A DNA stretch of 64,000 bases from assembly GCA_914767885.1 (NCBI GenBank), contig CAJZBQ010000054.1:186001-250000 (forward strand), in the 5' to 3' direction. The position numbers and the translations under genes were made by a program. Below the pieces are notes generated by a model, which saw nothing but the letters and a program-made list of their open reading frames with translations, ran no database searches and was not told where the DNA came from. This stretch comes from Blepharisma stoltei. Taxonomy: Eukaryota > Ciliophora > Heterotrichea > Heterotrichida > Blepharismidae. Each line of letters starts with the position of its first letter. Position 1 is the first letter of the stretch. Positions 1 through 8,911 of this stretch are shown piece by piece.

Positions 1-66
1 AATACTTAAAAATTCCTTTTAAATTGAACAGATTTTTTAGCTCCAATTTAAAGGGAGGAGTGAGTA
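1..66. mobile_element. Right end of a MITE-type IES, cut by the window edge
   Basis: The stretch ends in an inverted-repeat terminus of the kind CCAATTTAAAGGGAGGAG followed by TA, after which the dynein intermediate chain reading frame opens. The same terminus, read as CTCCCTTTAAATTGG, bounds the insertions at 4524-4832, 8737-8887 and 30201-30515 (called family F here). The left end lies outside the window. Confidence 0.7.
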
Positions 67-1153
67 TTTTTCACAACTCAGCATGGAGTTATGTGTCTAG
101 ATTGGCACCCTCAGCACCCTGCCTTGCTAGCAGTCGGGCTTTATGATGGAACTGTACTAGTATTTGATGTAAGAGCTAAACATAAAAAACCAATTTACCA
201 AAGCACAGTAAGGACAAATAAACATACAGATCCAGTGTGGCAGGTTAAATGGCAGGACGATGATATGATGAAAAATTTGAGCTTTTTTTCGATATCGAGT
301 GATGGGAGAGTTACAAATTGGGTTCTGATGAAAAGCAAGCTTGAAGCAGAAGAGGTCATTAAATTAAAGCTTGTCAGCGGCCAAAGAGAAGGTGAGGAAG
401 ATATGGAGACTACTTTAAGTGGGCTTGCTGGAGGCACTTGCTTTGATTTTAATCCATTTTTCGAACACTTGTTTATTGTTGGGACTGAGGAAGGAAAAAT
501 CCACAAATGCAATAAAGCTTATTCAGGGCAATATTTACTCTTCTTTTCCTATTTTTTATAAATAATTTCTATAAAAAAGTCTTATTATAGAAATTTTCTA
601 ACAGAAATTAAAATAATTATTGGATTAATAATTTTAATAGCTTAAAATAATAGAGTTAGACACTTATGATGGCCATTTTATGGCAGTTTATAGTGTCAAA
701 TGGAACAAATTCCACCCCAAAATCTTTTTAAGCGCCAGTGCAGATTGAACTGTAAAAATGTGGGACCATACCATTAAAGCTCCCCTCCTCACCTTTGACT
801 TAGGCATTGCAGTCGGCGACGTCGCCTGGGCTCCTTATTCTTCTACTCTTTTTGCCGCCATAACCGCAGACTCAAAATGCCACATTTACGATCTCGCCCA
901 AGAAAGACTCTCAGAAATCTGCGACAAAAGAGTAAAAAACGGAAAATGCAACCACATTGCCTTTAACCCAAGTCAATTTATTATCCTTGTTGGGACAGAC
1001 CGTGGGACTGTTTATTCCTTTAAACTTTCTCCAAATTTAAGAAAAACTGAACAACTAAGCCAAGAAGACATAGCAGCTGGAGTCACCCAAAGGACAAAAG
1101 AAGTAAAGAAATTAGAAGAAATAATGGAAGCAATAGATAGAACCGTTTATTAA
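67..1153 (+). CDS. Axonemal dynein intermediate chain (DNAI1/IC1 type), WD40; 5' part outside or beyond an IES
   Basis: WD40-repeat C-terminal half of an outer-arm dynein intermediate chain, the subunit that helps anchor the arm on ciliary doublets. Conserved DNAI1 stretches are visible: SGVMCLDWHP-like entry at 79-110, HTDPVWQVKWQ, FDFNP, VGTEEGKIHKC, SADWTVKMWDHTIKAP, GDVAWAPYSST and the tail LSPNLRK. The Trp of SADWTVKMWD is encoded by TGA at 746-748, which shows the UGA=Trp code. The frame is broken by a 121-bp IES (538-658); removing it gives SGQYL-DTYDGHF, as in other DNAI1 proteins. The start codon is not present: the frame is already open at the IES that ends at 66. Stop is TAA. Confidence 0.9.
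538..658. other. IES (121 bp, TA-bounded) in the dynein intermediate chain gene
   Basis: AT-rich, with stops in every useful frame. The flanks are ...TTA|CTC and GAGTTA|GAC; excision between the TA pairs 536-537 and 657-658 restores an uninterrupted DNAI1 frame (Leu-Asp-Thr-Tyr). No GT-AG ends of Blepharisma size are present, so it is not an intron. Confidence 0.85.
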
Positions 1154-1195
1154 TCTAATTTTTCTCCTGAAATTAACTATTAATTAAAGAAATTT

Positions 1196-1744
1196 TTAAT
1201 AATCCCAATTAAGTACATATCTCACGAAATTTTCCCAAAAAGAGGCATATCTTCTAGGTGTTTTCTTAATAAACTGCGACGTGTGAATTACTTCTTCTAA
1301 AGGGTTAGGATACGGTATCCTGTCTTGCTGTGTAATTATATCGCTTCTGACTGGCTTCACCCCAATCATTGTGTTGTCCACCACTACTTGTCCATTATGA
1401 ACAAGTGCTTTTATTGCGTCTTCGCTGTTTTTGAACCGAATAGTCATCCAATTGCCTTTCCCAGGCCTGATTTCTTCAATATCTCCAATGATTTTGAATT
1501 TCCTTATGACTTGGTCTTTTAAATCCAAAGGGAAACCAAAAACAATTATAGAGTTATCTGGGTCGTCGTATGAAGGTGGAGGGGATTTCGTTTGAGTGTG
1601 TGGCTGGAACATTGAAGATCGTGACGGTGGTGGCTGAAGCCTTGCTCGTGAAGGTGGAGGAGTTGTAGAACGGGTGAAGGTTCGGAGGACTGCAGGAGTC
1701 TCAAACATAGAGGGAGAGAGGAATTCTTCCCGGCTTTTATTCAT
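1196..1744 (-). CDS. Nup35/Nup53-like nucleoporin (RRM-Nup35 domain)
   Basis: 182-residue protein. Residues about 65-135 form an atypical RRM of the Nup35/53 (MPPN) type: IIVFGFPLDLK at the first strand, IGDIEEIRPGKGNWMTIRF in the middle and IGVKPV at the end. The N-terminal 60 residues are Pro/Ser-rich and disordered. In the family this domain dimerises and joins the nuclear pore inner ring. The length is shorter than the animal protein but similar to other protist forms. The C-terminus FWENFVRYVLNWDY resembles the membrane-binding amphipathic tail of the family. The gene is convergent with the dynein gene (42-bp gap), has no IES, and ends with TAA. Confidence 0.82.
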   Translation of the reverse strand: MNKSREEFLSPSMFETPAVLRTFTRSTTPPPSRARLQPPPSRSSMFQPHTQTKSPPPSYDDPDNSIIVFGFPLDLKDQVIRKFKIIGDIEEIRPGKGNWMTIRFKNSEDAIKALVHNGQVVVDNTMIGVKPVRSDIITQQDRIPYPNPLEEVIHTSQFIKKTPRRYASFWENFVRYVLNWDY

Positions 1745-1920
1745 TGTTAGAATAAAATGATAATCCTGGGGAATAATTTTATAAAGGGAAGTAATTAGAA
1801 AAATTATTTCAAATTGGAAAAAATTGCATTTATGTGGATTTATTTAATAAAAAATATTTTAAAAAATAGAGGAAGCAAATAAAATAAAAAATAAATAATA
1901 ATTTATTTAAGAATTAAAAT

Positions 1921-4900
1921 TTAATATTTAAAAGTTTCTCGCAACTTATAAGCGCGGTTTCTTAAAGCTTCAAAACTGTCTTCTTCAGTGTAGTTAGAGC
2001 GCTTGGAAGAAGCTAAAGAGCTTGCAAAATCTTCAGACTCAAAATTGTCAATTATATTAATCAAGTTTTTGTCATAGTTAGATTTTGGTTTTTCTGGCGA
2101 AATTTCTTTGATTGTCATTTTATTTGCTGCTTTTGGCTTAGGTTTTTCTATATTTTCTTTTATTTGTGCTTTTTTAATATAAGTTGCAGTTTTTGGTTTT
2201 TCAGGCGAAATTTCGTTATTGTTATTGTTATATTACTTTAGGGAAGCTCCCAAAGGACTATCTCCTCCATAACTCCCCTTCAGTTGCTCACCAGTTTGTG
2301 CATAAACTTTAAAAAGGTTTGTCCGGCGGAAAGGGCTGCACATGCTACCGATGATTGATGATTTATGCCACCATGCCGTTCGTCAACAAAGGCTGGCCAC
2401 CATGCAAAATCAAAAATGTCGAATTTTCTCATCGACTCTCAGCCAAAGTGGAAATCTGAAGCCCAGGTGTAACTCCTAGGTTGGGGAGGAAAAAAAATGG
2501 GATTCCTAGGAGACCCTTTTCAGTTCTCGCTCTATTCCCCTCTGAGACAAAAATTTGAATTGGATTAAAGCTTTGGTAGGCTAACCCTACATTGCGCACC
2601 ACCAAACCAAGTAAAGCCTGGCCGAAAACACCATCTCCCTTCCTCAAGGTCTTGTCATCCTGGGGTGTCAGCTACAGGCATTAAGAGGGTGGGTTGGCTC
2701 TCCACACCATTTTAATGTATTCAGGTAAAATTTCATAGCTAATCTTTTTATCATAATTTTTATCAATAAAAGAACTTGAGGCTGAATTTTTGCATGATTC
2801 CATCTTCTCTAAGTCGTCGACAAGCTGAAATAAAGTATCGTCATAAAACCCTTCTTCTAAAATTGGCATTTCATCTCAGCTCTGTTTGACAGCTTTCGAA
2901 CTTTGCAGATCTTTTACTTGAAAACTTTGGCTTGGGGTAGATACCTGCTGGAATTGCTTTGAAAATATTTGTTTTTCTTCTTGCTTAGGCTGAGGTATTT
3001 CTTCAAAATCCTGATTTATTAATTTTTTAGCTCTTTGTGAGTTGGCTTCTGCTCTCTCAAGAATGCTTTGTAGTCGACTATCATATTGTATAGAATCAAA
3101 TAATAAAGGGTTATGAGTGCTTTGCTCAATAGACTCTGGACCTCTAAAAGCAACATGTTTAGTCTGTGGAGGGGATTTCATTATAGACGCTTTCATAGGA
3201 CCCATTCTTGAATTTTTCAAAGATTTCAAGCTTTCTGTCAGTGCTGATAAGTCTTGTTTTAAATAATTCATATTGTTTACTACATGAGATTGCTTTAATG
3301 TAGGCTCAAACATAATACTTTTAGCTGCTTCAGGCTCATATTCCGACTCATATGAGTTTTGAGTAAACTGGCTTGCTTTTCCATAATTTTCCCTGGCTCT
3401 ATTTTCAAATGCAGGCTTATTGATGACCACAATAGGGTTTTCCTCATGTATACAATTTTTATATTATATTTATTTTTCAGCTAATTATTTGTATTAAATA
3501 ATATTTCTTATAAATAAGCATATGCTGTCAGCCTGAATGTCAACACTTTTCATAGACTCAACCTCTTCAAAATCAGCTTGGATTTCTTTATCACAAACTG
3601 TTTGTGTACAAATGCTTGTGCATCGTGAATGGTTTGAGCCTTCTTCAATAGGAGAAGTGGCTGTTTCTCTTATAGGAGTTTGGGTTTCTGTTGTTTGGGT
3701 AAATAGCATTCTGGGGACTAGACGGTCTGGGGTAAAAGTTTCGGTTTGGATATTTGCAGAACCGAAATCTGGAATAGGAGTCCCTGCATATGAGGGAGTA
3801 AAATTCAAAGGACTGCAAATTATCTCTTGAGGGTGGGTTGGGAGTTCTGCAGATGGAAATGAAGGATTCCAGCTCTGCAAAGATAAAGTTTTAAGATTAA
3901 ACTGGCCATAAGCGAGCCTTTACTTTATCTCGTCTTGGCTCAAAAAATCCAGTCTCAATAGACTTTGGAGTTCAAATGAAGAAAATGGAAGGCTGATCAG
4001 ATGGAAGGTACCCCAATAATTCCGATGAAAGAGAGACTATGTGATAGACAAAAATGTCTATCCTAAGTGGGAAAAGGAAAAACTTTGGAAGGTATCCCTG
4101 ACCCGAAGTCCTGCTTCAAAAATGACAGAGGTACTCGTTTTAGCTTCATCGGGAAAGTCCTACCTGCTTTATAGGAAGTGGGTAGGAGTCCAATTTCAGT
4201 CAACCTTACCATTTTATTTCTCCAGCTCTGCAAGGAATGCTGAGGATTGACCCTTTGGGCTTCAGGAAAATCTGCATTTTGATATGCAGGATTTCAGCTT
4301 TGTAAAGACTGCTGGAGGTTAACTGGTGTAGCAATAGGCTGAGGAGTGCTTATCATTTGGCAGGAATTAATCAATTCTCTAGCTTTTGCAAGCTGCTTTC
4401 CTACCTCTTCAGCTTCTTCTTGGATTTTTTGGTTGGCTTTTCTGACTTTTTTAATTTCTTTTTCTTTGTCTTTGATTTCTTTCATCGCTTTTTTCTCGAG
4501 TTCTTCTCGTTTGCTTTTTTCTAACTTCCCCCTTTAAATTGGATTAAACATAGGTAAAATTCCCATTTTTTGAGCACTTAAACCCTCCTTTTAAATTGTA
4601 ACAAAAATTTTTTTGGTATAGGAAAATTTATAATAAATTTTAAAAATTAGTTTTGACCTAATTTAATGGAGAATTCAAGTAAAATATTATTAAACAGTTT
4701 TCACGCTGAATCGATAATTTTTGAATTAATTCTTTATAAAAATAAATTAAAATTAAAAATATTGGGTTCAATTTATATATTTTTTTTAATTTTTAAAAAA
4801 AAATTAATGTCCAATTTAAAAGGAGGGGAGTAAGGCTAGACGTTTAACGAGCTCTCCAACTTTTGCTTTATCTTCAGAACAAAGGTCTTTTAAAGTTGCT

Positions 4901-5055
4901 TGGGTGTTTTCAAAAGTTAAACTCTTCCCCGGGGAAATTCTTGGCTGCTCTTTTGGAGGCTTTTTTTCTTTGGAGGATGAAGGCTTTGCAAATTGGTATG
5001 TAGGCTTGGAGTTTGTTCAGCCGGATGTGTACTCGCTATAAGGAAAATCACCCAT
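1921..5055 (-). CDS. Uncharacterised coiled-coil protein interrupted by four IESs
   Basis: ATG at 5055 (MGDFPYSEYTSGW...). Coding pieces are 5055-4833, 4523-4217, 3893-3523, 3450-2715 and 2230-1921. The N-terminal half contains a strong basic/acidic coiled coil (VGELVKRLALEKSKREELEKK onwards), followed by repeats of the short motif SLQSW(NP) and a low-complexity, Gln/Ser-rich region; a second charged helix lies near the C-terminus. Several Trp are TGA (for example in SLQSWNP and KQSWDEMP). No enzyme motif is seen. It may be a cytoskeletal or centrosomal protein, but that is only a guess from its make-up. Stop is TAA. Confidence 0.7.
2231..2714. mobile_element. IES (484 bp) carrying GC-richer repeat-like DNA
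   Basis: Excision between TA 2229-2230 and TA 2713-2714 joins ...LPEYI to NNNNNEISPEK in frame on the minus strand. The interior is clearly richer in GC than its flanks and shares the 17-base string tctcccttcctcaaggt with the SINE copy at 10747-11239, so it probably derives from a mobile repeat. No target-site duplication is obvious. Confidence 0.75.
3451..3522. other. Short IES (72 bp)
   Basis: The minus-strand frame reads ...VDIQADSI before it and HEENPIVVINKP after it; deletion between TA pairs (3449-3450 and 3521-3522) makes the two continuous. It is extremely AT-rich with no repeats. Confidence 0.75.
3894..4216. other. Probable IES (about 323 bp); exact ends uncertain
   Basis: The coding frame on both sides carries the repeat SLQSW, while the middle has in-frame TAA stops. 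Several TA pairs restore the frame; the pair given here yields SLQSWRNKTLSLQSWNP. A 13-base direct repeat (ttgcagagctgga) also spans both sides and belongs to the protein repeat. Confidence 0.55.
4524..4832. mobile_element. Family F MITE acting as IES (309 bp)
   Basis: Terminal inverted repeats: TA-ACTTCCCCCTTTAAATTGG at the left, and the complement of CCAATTTAAAAGGAGGGGAG-TA at the right. Internally there is a second degenerate copy of the same end. Deletion between TA 4522-4523 and 4831-4832 joins VKRLAL to EKSKREELEKK in frame. Confidence 0.88.
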
Positions 5056-5864
5056 TTTAAATAATTTTTACCTAGAGGATATTCAAAGGTATTTATTGTG
5101 TTTTATATTTATTTAGCATGCAGAATGATAGGAAGCACAACATTGCAAAAGAATAATGGTTAAATTAAAATAAGTTACCTTAAGTAATTTAAGATTAGTA
5201 AAGTTAATGATTTAGGTTTCAATTTTAATATATTAGATTTTATATCCAGTAATTTAAATGCGGAGACCGACCTTCCCTTATGCTTTGCATTTTTAATTAA
5301 GTTTTTTACAACAAGCTTTAGTAAAAATTGGCATTTTCAGATTTTCTGATATCAAGATAGATCACTATCTATATAGGTAAACTTGATAAGATTTGGAGTA
5401 TTTAAACTATTTAATAATAATTATTATCAATAAATCTTTAAAAATAAATTCTAAATAAATTATGAAAAACTATACCATAATAAGCAATTTCAACATTATA
5501 AAATGATAAGATACTTATACATATATGCAATGAATAGCTTATTAAGCTAATAATTAAGGAAAATCTGTTCTAAATATTTAATCAAAATAATAAAAAAACG
5601 AAAATATGGTATTAAATTATGCAACCGACTCACAAAACTTTATTATGCTTATAAATAAAATTTTATTGCTAAAATTGAAAATTCAATAAAGCATAAAATC
5701 TCATTAGATAATTTTACATTTCCTATTCAATTATCTTCTTATAATAAAAATTAATAAATTATTTTTAATCCTTCATTTATCCTAATTTCTGCTTCAAATA
5801 AAAAATTCACATAAAATCCTCCATTATCCAAAATTAATATAAAAATAACTTTGTTGGATAATAT
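5056..5864. other. Divergent intergenic region
   Basis: About 800 bp of very AT-rich DNA between two divergently transcribed genes. It must contain both promoters. No conserved ORF, R-TGATGA box or repeat terminus was recognised. Confidence 0.6.
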
Positions 5865-7599
5865 ATGGGCTGCTCAATATCAAAAAAACTGCGGACAAAG
5901 CAAACAGCAACGGCCACTCTCAATGATCAGCGCCGAATCGGAGATGAGTGCGATATAGTCGTGAACGCTGGCACATTTGTCCAAGAAAATAACCTTGACT
6001 TCCAAAGTGTCTACCGAATGGGAAATTACATAGGCCATGGAGCGTACGGTGAAGTCCGAATTTGTTACCATAAAGAAACCTCTCAAAAAAGAGCTGTAAA
6101 AATATTCAGAAAAGACGTAATTGCTAATGAAACTTCTCGTTCTCACATAGAACAAGAAATTAATATTTTAAAATCACTAGACCACCCAAATATTGTAAAA
6201 GTACTCGAATATTTTGTAGATCCAAAGAGGATCTATATAGTGATGGAATATTGCAGTGGCGGCGAATTATTTGCGGAAATTATTAAAAGAAGATTTTTTT
6301 CCGAAGATAAAGCTGCACAAATAATGGAGCAGCTGCTATCAGCTGTAAGATATTTGCATGGGCACAACATAATGCATAGGGATTTAAAGCCAGAGAATAT
6401 TTTATTAGAAGATAAGCATGATATTTTAAATATAAAACTTATTGATTTTGGGACTGCAACCGCGAAAGCTCCTTTGAAATATTCCCGGTATTTAGAAGGG
6501 ACTGCGTATTATATGGCACCAGAAATAGTCCTTGGAGATTATAATGAAAAATGTGATTTATGAAGCTGTGGGGTCATTATGTATTTTATTTTTTTAATTT
6601 TAAGAGCTTTTCTTATTATAATTATTTTCTATTTTTTTATATAATAAAATATAGTTAGTGACACTGACTATATTAAATTTAGTAATAAATTATTTAAAAA
6701 AAGCATATATTTTATTATCTGGATGCCCTCCATTTGATGGAAAAGATGACAATGAAATTTTACTAAATGTTGCGAAAGGATCATATGATATTTCAGATGA
6801 TCCATGGTTAAGGATTTCTGCTGAGGCTAAAGATCTATTATCAAAACTATTATGCTCCCCAGAAGAGCGGCTTTCAAGTGCCCAAGCCCTTGAGCACCCT
6901 TGAATTACCACAAAAGGTGTCCAAGCTCCTCCTGACCCAGAAGCAATCAACTTAGTAGTCAACAGACTAAAACAATTCCACAGTGCTAACAAGCTAAAAG
7001 ATGCTGTCCACACCTTTATAGTTTCTCAGTTTTTGTCATTCAAAGATGTCAGATCTTTAAAACAAGTTTTCAAAAGACTCGATAGGAATAATGATGGAAG
7101 ATTAAGCTGGTAAGCATGAATTCACCTCTATGAAGTAAATTTACAGTAATTTTTTTACTATAAAATGAAGGTAAATTTTTAAATCTCATTAAAACAAATT
7201 ATCTAATAATGGTAAAATTAATTTACCAGATTAAGCAAGGAAGAGCTATATGACGAATATGTATTATCAATGGGTCATTCAGAAGCTGAAGCTTTAGTAG
7301 AAAAAATAATGAAAGAAGTAGACACAGATAATAATGGTTATATTGATTATTCAGAATTCCTTAAAGCGACGCTAGATATCAAGAAGGTTTTTTCTCTTGA
7401 TAATTTGAAGTCAGCTTTTAAAATGTTTGATCATGATGGCAGTGGGTCAATTTCAGCAGGAGAGCTAAAAAGAGTACTCGAAGGAGGAAAATTAAGCAAT
7501 GATGAAGTGTGGGACGCAATCGTAAAAGAAGCGGATTTAAATGGGGATGGAGAAATTGACTTGGAAGAGTTTCAACAGTCTGTTTTGTCGAAATTATAA
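5865..7599 (+). CDS. Calcium-dependent protein kinase (CDPK), with two IESs
   Basis: Ser/Thr kinase followed by four EF-hands, the CDPK layout of ciliates, apicomplexans and plants. It starts MGCS, a classic site for N-myristoylation (Gly2) and palmitoylation (Cys3), so it is probably membrane-bound. Kinase motifs: GxGAYGEV glycine loop (about residue 57), AVKIF lysine, HRDLKPEN, DFGTA, and APE followed by DLWSCGVIMY whose Trp is TGA (6561-6563). EF-hand loops start DRNNDGRLS, DTDNNGYID, DHDGSGSIS and DLNGDGEID; all keep the Asp ligands. IESs at 6584-6707 (in IMY|ILLSG) and 7105-7233 (inside EF-hand 1, RLS|KEEL). Stop is TAA. The function, Ca2+-triggered phosphorylation, is well supported; the pathway is not known. 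Confidence 0.93.
6584..6707. other. IES (124 bp) in the CDPK kinase domain
   Basis: TA-bounded (6582-6583 and 6706-6707). Removal gives GVIMYILLSGCPPF, the expected subdomain IX sequence. AT-rich, with no evident inverted repeats. Confidence 0.88.
7105..7233. other. IES (129 bp) inside CDPK EF-hand 1
   Basis: Flanked by the repeat AGATTAAGC-like (gaagaTTA at the left, agaTTAAGC at the right). Short inverted ends CTGGTAA and TTACCAG lie just inside the TA pairs. Deletion joins NNDGRLS to KEELYDEY, completing the calcium loop. Confidence 0.88.
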
Positions 7600-7607
7600 A
7601 TTGTATG

Positions 7608-8617
7608 TTAAAATTTTGGTGCCAGTGGTGCTAATAAACTACCGATACAGGCATTTATTGACACCAGCTACATCAAGCTTTATTGAATTAATTATGAAAG
7701 TAAATATATAAACTTTGATGTTAAATGTTTGAAAATAAAATTTTTAAAATTTTATATTAAACTTTTAAAAAATATAGGAGTATACAAATTCGATCCAATG
7801 CAAATCAGATAGGTAGATCCTGGTGAGGTTAAATAAAGCACGCTGTATTTTTTTCAATTGTATAATAGACAGTAAAATATTGTATATAGGGTTTTACCCT
7901 TAATAGCCCGATAAGGGCAGATGATTTCCGGTGGAATCATCGAGTTGGTCCAGCCAACTTAGTGCATTGGTCGGACCAACTCACTTGTTTGTTGGACCAA
8001 CTCGATATTCCACCGGGAATCATCCGCCCTTATCGGGCTATTAAGGGGTAAAACCCTATACTAACAAATAGCAAACAATATCGCATAAGCAAAGGGTGAA
8101 TGATATACAAAATTTACTCCTTATTTTTAAAAAAATTAATAAGTCGAGGAGTGGTCGTGAAAATTAAAAAATGTTAATAAAGCTTTTACAGATTGTAATT
8201 TTTATAATGCTTCTGGCTTAGTTCTTATAATTCATGGGCATCTGTTTATAAAAAATCTATTCAGCCATGATTGCTTTGATAAGCATTAATGACGCAGATT
8301 TGTGATAATTGTATGCGAAGTCCATCTATTGGGATCTACCTATCTGATTTGCATTGGATCAACCTTGTATTGCAATTGCCCGAGGATGGCGTTATCTTGC
8401 GCCATCCTCGGGCAATTACTATATGCTTATAAGGTGCCTATATATATTTTTTTTTAAAAAATTACCATTAATTTAATATGAAAAAATGTGTTCGAGATTT
8501 AACAGGAAAGTTTATAAATTTGTTTTCATAATTAAATTCAGCAAAGATTGATGTAACTGGTGTCAATAAATGCCTGTACCAGCAGTTTATTAGCGCCACT
8601 GGTGCCCAAATTTTCTT
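7608..8617. mobile_element. Nested long-inverted-repeat (foldback) element, about 1 kb
   Basis: The outer arms, about 7608-7700 and 8528-8617, are imperfect inverted repeats of roughly 85 bp. Inside, 7790-7822 pairs with 8327-8361. Between them is a palindrome at 7885-8059 and a smaller one at 8371-8419. No ORF for a transposase is present. It lies 3' of the CDPK gene. It is either a non-autonomous DNA element or several elements inserted into one another. Confidence 0.75.
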
Positions 8618-8736
8618 TGTAGCTTGCATTTATTAACGAGTATATATTAAATCAGAAAATTATATTTGATAATCCACGAGAGAAAAGCAGATAGTCTTAA
8701 AAGATGGATAAAGTAGATATTGAAACATGTTTTCTA

Positions 8737-8887
8737 ACCCTTCCTTTAAATTGGAACAAACATCTGTAAAATGGGCATTTTTTGACTACTTTTTAATTAT
8801 TTCTTCATAAAAATAAATAAAATTCAAAGTATTGTACTTAATTTATATGGAGCAGGGTTTTTTTTTTTTCAATTTAAAGAGGGACTA
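8737..8887. mobile_element. Family F MITE (151 bp)
   Basis: The left end TAACCCTTCCTTTAAATTGG matches the complement of the right end CAATTTAAAGAGGGACTA; TA flanks are at 8735-8736 and 8886-8887. It sits just 3' of the CDKL-type kinase stop codon, so it does not interrupt coding sequence. Confidence 0.75.
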
Positions 8888-8911
8888 ACTAATTTATATT
8901 AGCAAAGCAAA

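Noticed and set aside
538-658. Treating the interruptions as ordinary introns
   Set aside because: They lack GT-AG at the inferred junctions, are bounded by TA, vary from 44 to 879 bp and include transposons; the real introns here are exactly 15 nt.
2429-2647. 72-codon frame in the IES of the coiled-coil gene
   Set aside because: Located in repeat-like DNA that must be removed for the host gene; no similarity to known proteins.
7888-8062. Palindrome considered as a CRISPR-like or tRNA-like structure
   Set aside because: There is a single inverted pair rather than spaced direct repeats, and no A/B boxes or T-loop pattern; a foldback element explains it.
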